Below, in pieces: positions 8,470 through 12,364 of a stretch of DNA of 12,364 bases. Under the pieces are notes generated by a model. That model worked only from the letters and a program-made list of their open reading frames with translations. It made no database searches and was not told the DNA's origin. The position numbers and the translations under genes are program-made. Origin of the DNA: an uncultured Oscillospiraceae bacterium (GTDB taxonomy: Bacteria; Bacillota; Clostridia; Oscillospirales; Oscillospiraceae). The DNA lies in NCBI GenBank assembly GCA_900752305.1, contig CAADUV010000289.1, positions 1 to 12,364 of the forward strand, given 5' to 3'. How positions within the stretch are numbered: position 1 is the first letter of the stretch; every line of letters begins with the position of its first letter.

Positions 8470-8512
8470 ATTATATCGATAATATTATACGGTATCAGAA
8501 TACCAAATGCAA
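8470..8512 (-). promoter_or_regulatory. Candidate promoters for the 84-aa gene and surface-protein operon
   Basis: Two overlapping sigma-A-like options exist on the minus strand. One is CTGATA (8498-8493), a 17-base spacer and TATAAT (8475-8470). The other is TTGCAT (8512-8507), 17 bases and TATAAT (8489-8484). Both -10 boxes are perfect and both -35 boxes are weak. A small dyad, GGTAT/ATACC (8491-8504), overlaps both. Transcription from either gives a leader of roughly 165-180 bases that carries all four hairpins before the small gene. Confidence 0.6.
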
Positions 8513-8520
8513 TTACACTT

Positions 8521-9063
8521 TTAATTATTTTCAATTTTTTCACTTGCATTTTCTGCTGCCACACTTTCAGGCATATGGAAAATATCTTTCTCCGCTATCG
8601 TTCCGGCGGTATACTCTAGAACACAACTGTATTTGGGTGAAACAGTCCAGCAAAGGTAGGTCAGTCCATCTAATTCCCCCTGTACGCCACACCAACTGCC
8701 CACTTTGCAATCGCTGCGGTTTTCAAGGGTGCCAATGTCCACCGCCATATCCAATGCTGTCTTGTTCAGTCCTTCAAGTTCAGATGGTTCCTCGTTGAGA
8801 TAGGTTGTGGTACAGCAGTAATAGTTGATGGATACATTGTTAGGACCCTTTATCACAAAGGGTCTTACTTCGGAGATGGATTCCAGTTTCCAATCTTCGT
8901 CCACTTCCTGCAAGGCCGACTGAACCTTGTCTATCTCCTTCGCCGCCTGCCAATATGGATTTTGTTCTCTCCGATAGATTCTATATCCCCACACGATGCC
9001 TACGGTGATGGCGATCATGGAAATGCAGATAATGATTGCAAATAGAATCTTTTTCTTGGTCAT
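8521..9063 (-). CDS. Single-pass membrane protein of unknown function (180 aa)
   Basis: Not recognised as a named family. Residues 4-27 are one strong membrane segment after TKKK, followed by YRIYRRE. The remaining 150 or so residues are hydrophilic. Six Cys lie outside the membrane segment (83, 84, 119, 125, 138 and 147), which would suit disulfides if that part is outside the cell, but charges on both sides of the membrane segment leave the topology open. The start ATG overlaps the stop of the upstream SLOG gene as ATGA, with GGAGG just upstream inside that gene. The two are therefore translationally coupled and probably work together. No lipobox is visible. Confidence 0.87.
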   Translation of the reverse strand: MTKKKILFAIIICISMIAITVGIVWGYRIYRREQNPYWQAAKEIDKVQSALQEVDEDWKLESISEVRPFVIKGPNNVSINYYCCTTTYLNEEPSELEGLNKTALDMAVDIGTLENRSDCKVGSWCGVQGELDGLTYLCWTVSPKYSCVLEYTAGTIAEKDIFHMPESVAAENASEKIENN

Positions 9064-9542
9064 TCTAAGTCCTCCAAAGGATCATTAAGGTTGATGCGGG
9101 GAATACCTTTCCGCTTTGCGTATTTCATGGTCTGCCATGCTCCGCCGCTTTCATGCTGGACGAAGAAAACAACAAGATCAGAGCGGTCAACCATTTCACG
9201 GTTCCTTGTTTGGTAAGCTCCCTTAAAGTGGCCGCCAGCAGCGGCTCCGCAGATTTCTATTTCATCGTAGTAATCCCGGTAGGCATCCTCGTTGTCCCGG
9301 AAGTCTGCCGTTGGGTATGGCAGCACCCAAACATGGGCGCAGTTATCATCCCGGATCGTGCGCTTGCAGCGGCAAATGGTGGAGGAAACTATCTGGTCAA
9401 ATTCTCCGTCCCTGCCTACCAGGAACTCCACATATTCATGTTCCCGCAACAACGTTTGTATGAGCTTGTCCAACCTGCCTTCAATTTCCAATGCATTTTT
9501 AATTATGCGATGTCCAAAGAAGCTGACGGTAAGTGTATTCAA
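9060..9542 (-). CDS. SLOG-fold protein (YpsA/DUF1273-like), about 160 aa
   Basis: The sequence follows the DUF1273/YpsA branch of the SLOG superfamily. It has SFFGHR near the N-terminus, then a helix, FLVGRDGEFDQIVSS (glycine-rich Rossmann-type loop), VWVLPYP, and TRNREMVDRSDLVVFFV followed by SGGAWQTMKYAKRKGIPRINL. SLOG proteins are known or predicted to bind nucleotides or nucleotide-derived ligands, and some act as sensors in conflict systems; the ligand here is unknown. The start is uncertain. I chose TTG at 9542, eight bases after AGGGG (9555-9551). GTG at 9545 is also possible; a longer TTG form from 9560 has no ribosome binding site. It overlaps the membrane-protein gene downstream by ATGA and is divergent from an XRE regulator. 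Confidence 0.88.
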   Translation of the reverse strand: MNTLTVSFFGHRIIKNALEIEGRLDKLIQTLLREHEYVEFLVGRDGEFDQIVSSTICRCKRTIRDDNCAHVWVLPYPTADFRDNEDAYRDYYDEIEICGAAAGGHFKGAYQTRNREMVDRSDLVVFFVQHESGGAWQTMKYAKRKGIPRINLNDPLEDLE

Positions 9543-9584
9543 CACGCTATCCCCTAACAATTAGTATACTTGCGTTTATCGTTA

Positions 9585-9636
9585 AAATTATACGACACAA
9601 ATGATTAAATATCAACGATTTGTCGAAGTATAATTT
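9585..9636. promoter_or_regulatory. Inverted-repeat operator between the SLOG operon and the XRE gene
   Basis: AAATTATAC (9585-9593) and GTATAATTT (9628-9636) are exact reverse complements. Inside them the halves continue with related sequence (CGACA followed by AAAT, offset by a base or two). Each arm contains the -10 TATAAT of one of the two divergent promoters, the plus-strand one at 9629-9634. A repressor bound here would shut both. The XRE protein encoded beside it is the natural candidate; this is inference. Confidence 0.65.
9587..9615 (-). promoter_or_regulatory. Promoter of the SLOG/membrane-protein operon
   Basis: On the minus strand TTGATA (9615-9610), a 17-base spacer and a perfect TATAAT (9592-9587) form a strong sigma-A-type promoter. 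Transcription would start near 9580, leaving about 35-40 bases before the TTG or GTG start. The -10 lies inside one arm of the inverted repeat shared with the divergent regulator. Confidence 0.8.
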
Positions 9637-9666
9637 ACGAAGAATACAAGCAAAGGGGTGAGTGTG

Positions 9667-9972
9667 GTGAAGGATATTCTTGCTACCATAACAGAATACC
9701 GGGCAGAAAGAGGATGGACGGAGTATCAGCTTGCAGAACACTCTGGCTTGCCCCAGTCTACAATCTCCTCATGGTATCGTAAGAACATGGTGCCAACAAT
9801 TCCATCCTTGGAGAAGATTTGTTCTGCGTTTGGGATTACACTGTCCCAGTTATTTGCCGAAGGCGATGCACCTGTTTCGCTGACTGAATCTCAACGAAAA
9901 CTGTTAGATCGTTGGTCGAGGTTGAGCGAGGAGCAGCAGTCTGTGGTTTTTGCTTTGATCGATAAAATGTAA
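9667..9972 (+). CDS. XRE-family helix-turn-helix regulator (about 101 aa)
   Basis: Small DNA-binding repressor. The first 60 or so residues match the Cro/C1 helix-turn-helix pattern: ILATITEYRAERGWTEYQLA, then HSGLPQSTISSWYRK as the helix-turn-helix core, then PSLEKICSAFGITLSQLF. A short C-terminal helix (SRLSEEQQSVVFALIDKM) may dimerise. The start is chosen as GTG at 9667, eight bases after AAAGGGG (9652-9658). GTG at 9664 and 9658 are in frame but sit closer to, or inside, the ribosome binding site. It is divergent from the SLOG/membrane-protein pair, shares its operator region, and probably represses itself and that pair. A long hairpin follows the stop. Confidence 0.92.
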   Translation: MKDILATITEYRAERGWTEYQLAEHSGLPQSTISSWYRKNMVPTIPSLEKICSAFGITLSQLFAEGDAPVSLTESQRKLLDRWSRLSEEQQSVVFALIDKM

Positions 9973-9973
9973 A

Positions 9974-10021
9974 AAATCCGCCAGTACCGGCACCGTAAGG
10001 TGTGCCAGCACTGGCGGATTT
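9974..10021 (+). terminator. Long hairpin after the XRE gene
   Basis: AAATCCGCCAGT (9974-9985) pairs exactly with ACTGGCGGATTT (10010-10021), and GGCAC (9989-9993) pairs with GTGCC (10002-10006), separated by small mismatches and a short loop. The stem begins one base after the stop codon. Only three T close it, so termination strength is moderate; it may act in both directions. Confidence 0.75.
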
Positions 10022-10054
10022 CAATCACAATTTGATTTGGATAAAAGAAAAACA

Positions 10055-10096
10055 AGCGATACCTCGTTCATAATGAACCAGATATCGCTCATTTTT
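10055..10096 (+). terminator. Second hairpin terminator after the XRE gene
   Basis: AGCGATA (10055-10061) pairs with TATCGCT (10083-10089), and GTTCAT (10066-10071) pairs with ATGAAC (10073-10078) inside it, with single mismatches between. A TTTTT run follows at 10092-10096. It is a good intrinsic terminator on the plus strand, about 80 bases after the regulator stop. Confidence 0.75.
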
Positions 10097-10111
10097 GCTC
10101 TTGCACCCTGC

Positions 10112-10165
10112 TTGGCAGCTACCCTATGTCAGTAGTTTTTATACTGTCTTATTGGAAGCTACCCT
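10112..10165 (+). repeat. 14-bp direct repeat, period 40
   Basis: TTGGCAGCTACCCT (10112-10125) recurs as TTGGAAGCTACCCT (10152-10165) with one difference. The pair lies exactly where homology to the protease remnant begins, so it may mark a rearrangement junction. It is too short to identify an element. Confidence 0.6.
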
Positions 10166-10365
10166 TCGGCGCTCCCTTTTTTACGGTAGATAAACGGATA
10201 ACGCATGGTTCAAGTGGTGGTGTGGTTTTAAATACTCGCTTCGAGGCAATCGGAATGATTCGGGGCGGAAATCCATCTAATGCCGATAGTGCAAATGAGT
10301 TCGAAAGCGGATTCACGCCACTATGCGAAATTTTGAAACATATTAGCTCAACAATGTCAATATAA
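10166..10365 (+). pseudogene. 3' fragment of a trypsin-like serine protease gene
   Basis: The frame ends with ITHGSSGGVVLNTRFEAIGM, then IRGG and GFTPLCEIL. This is the usual C-terminal block of trypsin/HtrA-fold peptidases: the GxSGG nucleophile motif is followed by the strand-turn 'xxxAIGMIRGG' and a final helix after GFTP. The His and Asp of the triad and the first beta-barrel are missing. The longest in-frame ATG (10126) has no ribosome binding site, and the residues before VDKRITHG do not look like this family. It is therefore a decayed 5'-truncated remnant, not a working gene. Such peptidase domains occur in stress proteins and in some predicted defence modules; which this was cannot be told. 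Confidence 0.72.
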
Positions 10366-10481
10366 TTTCCCATCTTGTTATTATAGATGGATATAGCCTA
10401 TACAGCAGGTTAATTAACGCCCTCTGATAAAATCACACAAGAAGGCAACAGCAAAAATTATGTTTTATCATTTTCCAAATG

Positions 10482-10500
10482 TTGACCACCATTTGACCAC
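10482..10500 (+). repeat. TTGACCAC direct repeats, 11-bp period
   Basis: TTGACCAC occurs at 10482-10489 and again at 10493-10500, one helical turn apart. Short directly repeated arm sites near a tRNA-derived core are typical of tyrosine-integrase attachment regions. The core at about 10659-10685 is 160-200 bases away. That they are integrase arm sites is inference. Confidence 0.5.
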
Positions 10501-10533
10501 TACTGTGCAGGCAGCACCACAAAATGTCGGAAA

Positions 10534-10565
10534 GGCCTGTTGTGATAACCAACAGCGGGCTTTTT
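10534..10565 (+). terminator. Hairpin terminator in the non-coding interval
   Basis: CTGTTG (10537-10542) pairs with CAACAG (10550-10555) around a seven-base loop. Flanking GGC/GGGC allows partial extension, and TTTTT follows at 10561-10565. No gene for it to end is visible, so it is probably left over from lost coding sequence. Confidence 0.55.
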
Positions 10566-10657
10566 CCTGCTTTGGCGGCAAATGTGCAGAACCAACAAAA
10601 TTCACGTTTCATCGTCAGTCTATACCACCCTGTCGTAGTTCTCCGACTCCAAAGGCC

Positions 10658-10685
10658 AGAGGTTCGAATCCTCCCGGTCGCACCA
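10658..10685 (+). pseudogene. tRNA 3' end without 5' half (probable attachment-site core)
   Basis: The T arm is clear: AGAGG, loop TTCGAAT, CCTCC. It is followed by a seven-base acceptor strand CGGTCGC, discriminator A and encoded CCA. A full tRNA would need GCGACCG about 70-76 bases upstream, plus D and anticodon arms; none is found. The outermost T-stem pair is A-C, as if homology stops at that edge. A terminator follows directly, as after a real tRNA gene. This is the pattern left on the chromosomal side when an element integrates into a tRNA 3' end. The amino acid cannot be assigned. Confidence 0.75.
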
Positions 10686-10717
10686 AGAGCAGCACCTTAT
10701 GGGGTGCTGCTCTTTTT
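10685..10717 (+). terminator. Intrinsic terminator after the tRNA remnant
   Basis: AAGAGCAGCACC (10685-10696) pairs perfectly with GGTGCTGCTCTT (10703-10714) around TTATGG, and the run TTTTT ends at 10717. It is a 12-bp, strong terminator starting on the last base of the CCA, as expected for a former tRNA transcription unit. Confidence 0.92.
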
Positions 10718-10747
10718 GTTTTGCACGGATTTTACGGGGCAGTAAAA

Positions 10748-10854
10748 GAAGGGATTCGAACAGCCCGTGCCCCGCGCTTTGCGTCCCACGAGGCAGAAAC
10801 GCCCCGGTGGGGCGTTTCTAGGGCGCGGCTTGGTGAATCTCTTCGGGCGCACCA
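10748..10854 (+). repeat. tRNA-derived palindromic element, about 107 bp
   Basis: The element starts with an inverted tRNA T-arm sequence (GAAGGGATTCGAAC, 10748-10761) and ends with a forward tRNA 3' end (10835-10854, finishing GGGCGCACCA). The two ends pair: GAAGGGATTC with GAATCTCTTC, one G-T wobble. Inside, AGCC/GGCT and GCGC/GCGC can stack. A perfect 11-bp stem, AGAAACGCCCC (10795-10805) and GGGGCGTTTCT (10809-10819) with a GGT loop, forms the tip. The forward end resembles the 3' end of an arginine-type tRNA, but only about 20 bases are left. It is probably a mobile palindromic repeat or a second attachment scar. Confidence 0.7.
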
Positions 10855-10894
10855 AAAAAATCACCTTGCAATGTAGTTTGCAAGGTGATTTTTT
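10855..10894. terminator. Bidirectional terminator, 16-bp perfect stem
   Basis: The 16 bases 10855-10870 (starting AAAAAATCACC) and 10879-10894 are exact reverse complements around ATGTAGTT. With A-run and T-run at the two ends it can stop transcripts in both directions: after the tRNA-like element on plus, and after the copper-ATPase remnant on minus. Confidence 0.92.
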
Positions 10895-10914
10895 GTTTGC
10901 TCTATACTGTTTTT

Positions 10915-11025
10915 TTAACAGATTGACATTGCACTCTTGCACGCCGTTCAGGCAAGCTACGCTTTTTGTACCCTAGCTTGGCAGGCAGCACAGGTCATGC
11001 CTGTGACATCGTACTTTTTCTGCAT
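10915..11025 (-). pseudogene. Frameshifted, truncated start of a copper P-type ATPase (HMA domain)
   Basis: The ATG at 11025 has AGGAGG nine bases upstream. The frame gives MQKKYDVTGMTCAACQARVQ, KA and then a TAG at 10959-10957. Adding one base before that TAG restores V-A-C-L-N-G-V-Q-E-C-N-V-N-L-L, the expected continuation of a heavy-metal-associated domain with the GMTCAAC copper motif. So there is a one-base deletion at about 10959-10960. Similarity ends near 10915, where the sequence runs into a terminator, so the ATPase body is absent. The N-terminal form with GMTCAAC fits CopA; a CopZ-type chaperone is the alternative. It lies downstream of the Rrf2 gene on the same strand. Confidence 0.82.
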
Positions 11026-11044
11026 TTTTTGAAACCTCCTTTGT

Positions 11045-11083
11045 CGGAAAGCGGAATACCCATACGGGGTGTCGGTCTTTCCG
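11045..11083 (-). promoter_or_regulatory. CsoR-like operator inside a hairpin, upstream of the copper-ATPase remnant
   Basis: Between the Rrf2 stop and the remnant's ribosome binding site lies ATACCC-ATAC-GGGGTGT (11056-11072, plus strand), close to the known ATACCC...GGGTAT pattern bound by CsoR copper repressors. CGGAAAG (11045-11051) and CTTTCCG (11077-11083) flank it as an exact inverted repeat. A TATAAT lies upstream on the minus strand (11095-11090) across the Rrf2 stop codon, but with no good -35. The operator match is by eye. Confidence 0.55.
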
Positions 11084-11090
11084 GTTCCCA

Positions 11091-11615
11091 TTATAGTCCC
11101 GCAAGGCGGTTCTGTATTTCCCGTTCAGAAGAATTTTTGTCCCAAATGGAAGAGTTTCTGAAAATCAATCCGTCACAAACGCGCAAGGGCGTCCCTTCCA
11201 ACTTTCTGTGATATTGTTCCAGCACATCTTTCAGCGTGATTTCCTGCATCCGTTGTTCCGCTGCTTTTTGAATGTCGAGGTAAAAATCCCGCAGCACCAG
11301 TTGAATGTTCACGCCCACGCCGCAGGTAGGATTGGTGTGGATGTCCTGATGGAGCAGGGGCTTGTCGCCCTCCACTGCCCGATAGGCGTCCAGCAGCGTG
11401 ATCTTCTCCGGCTCACGAGCCAGTGCGGGGCGGGGATGCCCCTTGACACTGACCAGCAGCCCTCCCGTCCGCAGGGCGGACATGAGCTGGCGTACATAGG
11501 CAGGATTCGTCTGAATGCTCTCTGCCAGCTTGTTGCTGGTCAGGTCGCAGTCCGGGGACAGCGCGATAAAAGCCAGAATATGAACAGCGTCACTAAGGCG
11601 GGTAGAATATTTCAT
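11091..11615 (-). CDS. Rrf2-family transcriptional regulator, YwnA-like (174 aa)
   Basis: Winged-helix repressor. The N-terminus MKYSTRLSDAVHILAFIALS, then SNKLAESIQTNPAYVRQLMS (recognition region) and GGLLVSVKGHPRPALAREP with ITLLDAYRAVEGD, is the standard Rrf2 layout. The segment HTNPTCGVGVNIQLVLRDFY with one Cys (98) is characteristic of the YwnA-like branch. It lacks the three-Cys cluster of iron-sulfur members such as NsrR, so a thiol switch is more likely than a cluster. The family is usually about 130-165 residues; here about 35 unusual residues follow EQYHRKLEG and may come from a rearranged 3' end. The ATG has GGAG at good spacing. It is divergent from a sirtuin gene and probably controls it and itself. 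Confidence 0.93.
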   Translation of the reverse strand: MKYSTRLSDAVHILAFIALSPDCDLTSNKLAESIQTNPAYVRQLMSALRTGGLLVSVKGHPRPALAREPEKITLLDAYRAVEGDKPLLHQDIHTNPTCGVGVNIQLVLRDFYLDIQKAAEQRMQEITLKDVLEQYHRKLEGTPLRVCDGLIFRNSSIWDKNSSEREIQNRLAGL

Positions 11616-11640
11616 GGCCCGATCTCCTTTTTTGCTTTGA

Positions 11641-11659
11641 TGTTATTTTTATTATAACA
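11641..11659. promoter_or_regulatory. Candidate Rrf2 operator (TGTTAT-N7-ATAACA)
   Basis: Six-base arms at 11641-11646 and 11654-11659 form a dyad that covers the -10 of the Rrf2 promoter. The 13-base sequence TGTTATTTTTATT (11641-11653) recurs as its exact reverse complement at 11707-11719, just after the sirtuin transcription start. Each divergent gene therefore has a copy of the same sequence at its own start. Assignment to the Rrf2 protein is inference. Confidence 0.6.
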
Positions 11660-11679
11660 GCATGTTGACAGCAGCGCAA
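11651..11679 (-). promoter_or_regulatory. Promoter of the Rrf2 gene
   Basis: On the minus strand TTGCGC (11679-11674), 17 bases and a perfect TATAAT (11656-11651). Transcription would start near 11644, about 30 bases before the ATG. It overlaps the divergent sirtuin promoter. Confidence 0.65.
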
Positions 11680-11693
11680 GAGGATGCTAAAAT
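11665..11693 (+). promoter_or_regulatory. Promoter of the sirtuin gene
   Basis: A perfect TTGACA (11665-11670), a 17-base spacer and TAAAAT (11688-11693). Transcription would start near 11700, with AAAAGGA (11727-11733) ahead of the ATG. It is the strongest promoter match in the window. Confidence 0.87.
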
Positions 11694-11706
11694 AATTTGA
11701 AGTAAG

Positions 11707-11719
11707 AATAAAAATAACA
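11707..11719. promoter_or_regulatory. Second arm of the 13-bp inverted repeat, downstream of the sirtuin promoter
   Basis: AATAAAAATAACA is the exact reverse complement of 11641-11653. It lies between the predicted transcription start and the ribosome binding site of the sirtuin gene, a place where a bound repressor would block elongation or initiation. Confidence 0.5.
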
Positions 11720-11742
11720 CCCGCTCAAAAGGAATGATGACA

Positions 11743-12364
11743 ATGAACTTCTACGATGATTTGGTCATGCAGACCCAGAGAAATTATTCCAAGTACTATC
11801 CTATCTATGCTTCCGGCAGTACGCCTTATCAGCTGACTGACAAAAAGCCTCTGCCGTACAGCGAACAGATCCATCGTTTGGTACAGGAGGTAAAGGAAGC
11901 TGACTGTGTGGTAGTGGGCGGGGCCTCTGGCCTGTCCGCTGCCGGTGGTGGAGATTTTTACTACGAGGACAACGACTCCTACCGCAAATACTTCCGACCT
12001 TTTGCCGAGAAGTACCACTTCAAAGGTGCTTTTGCAGGGATGATGCACCCCTGAAAGACAAGGGAAGAGTATTGGGGATATCTTGCCACCTTCCTTCACA
12101 CCACCCAGACCGCAGCGGTGCGCCAGCCCTATCTGGATTTGGACGCCTTGCTGAAAGGCAAGGACTTTTTCATCCTCACCACCAACCAGGACACCCAGTT
12201 TGTCAAACTCTACCCGGAGGAGAAGGTGGCGGAGATTCAGGGCGACCACCGCTTCTTCCAGTGTGCCGCCTGCTGTACCGATGACACCTGGGATGCGGTA
12301 AAGCCGGTGGCTGATATGGTAGCCGCCATGGGGGACGGCACGAGGATTCCCACGGAGCTTATCC
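11743..12364 (+). pseudogene. Class M-like sirtuin (SirTM type), interrupted by an in-frame TGA and cut by the window end
   Basis: Predicted NAD-dependent Sir2-fold enzyme. The frame starts at ATG 11743, nine bases after AAAAGGA. It has VVVGGASGLSAAGG as the NAD-binding loop, then GMMHP, a TGA at 12052-12054 (codon 104), and continues in the same frame with KTREEYWGYLATFLHTT, FILTTNQDTQF and EIQGDHRFFQC. Class M sirtuins (SirTM) are known to carry Asn in TTN and Gln in QGD where other sirtuins have the catalytic His, and to ADP-ribosylate partner proteins; both residues are seen here. The similarity runs straight through the TGA, so one codon was changed, without a frameshift. It may be inactive, or rarely read through. 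The divergent Rrf2 gene is its likely regulator. The macrodomain gene usual next to SirTM would lie outside the window. Confidence 0.82.

Larger units (their letters stand above)
10366..10650. other. Non-coding interval: likely arm of an integration site
   Basis: No convincing gene is visible on either strand. The interval holds a GATAAAA/TTTTATC inverted repeat (about 10427-10475), two TTGACCAC repeats, one hairpin terminator and the sequence leading into a tRNA 3' end. The layout fits the element-side arm of a tRNA integration site, but no integrase gene or recognisable piece of one is present. Confidence 0.5.

Noticed and set aside
8436..8798. A 120-codon plus-strand frame opposite the membrane-protein gene
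   Set aside because: It is antisense to a well-supported gene, has no ribosome binding site, and its product lacks recognisable features.
10658..10685. A complete tRNA gene
   Set aside because: Only T arm, acceptor 3' strand and CCA are present. No matching 5' acceptor strand, D arm or anticodon arm can be folded from the 80 bases upstream.
10460..10876. A 138-codon plus-strand frame across the tRNA remnants
   Set aside because: It runs through two terminators, a tRNA 3' end and a palindromic element, and has no family character.
10098..10976. Similarity between about 10098-10125 and 10936-10963 (CTCTTGCAC...AGCTAC) as repeats flanking an element
   Set aside because: The second copy is explained by the copper-ATPase coding sequence, the match needs gaps, and the first copy does not code for the same residues.
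12052..12054. Genetic code change with TGA as a sense codon
   Set aside because: TGA ends the SLOG gene in an ATGA overlap, so it is used as a normal stop here.

Overview
The window looks like accessory chromosome from a gut Firmicute, most likely of the Oscillospiraceae (Faecalibacterium/Subdoligranulum-like). The evidence is a giant Cys-rich, GLUG- and MBG-type surface protein with an NPKTG sortase motif, strong Gram-positive ribosome binding sites, a YwnA-type Rrf2 regulator and a class M-like sirtuin. The assignment is inference from gene content; no taxonomic marker is present.

Region 1 (42-8520, minus strand) is dominated by one 2655-residue wall-anchored protein. An 84-codon gene of unknown function lies 34 bases upstream in the same direction. 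Upstream of both is an AT-rich promoter region followed by four back-to-back hairpins, three of them perfect, which a transcript would carry as a structured leader. Region 2 (8521-9972) is a compact cassette: a minus-strand pair (SLOG-fold protein translationally coupled to a single-pass membrane protein) divergent from a plus-strand XRE-family repressor. The two -10 boxes lie in the arms of one inverted repeat, which suggests joint control.

Region 3 (9973-11090) is a scrapyard and probable integration hotspot. It holds two strong hairpin terminators, the 3' end of a trypsin-like protease gene, integrase-arm-like TTGACCAC repeats, a tRNA 3' end without its 5' half, a tRNA-derived palindromic element ending in a second tRNA 3' end, and a frameshifted, truncated start of a copper-ATPase gene that keeps its ribosome binding site and a CsoR-like operator. 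Both tRNA remnants keep a downstream terminator, so the integrated or eroded DNA probably lies to their left.

Region 4 (11091-12364) is an Rrf2 regulator divergent from a class M (SirTM-like) sirtuin gene, with overlapping divergent promoters and dyads that look like Rrf2 operators. The sirtuin frame has a single in-frame TGA at codon 104 and continues past the window edge.

No complete undescribed system is proven. The best leads are the hairpin-array leader of the surface-protein operon, the SLOG/membrane-protein/XRE cassette, the layered tRNA scars, and the TGA-interrupted sirtuin.
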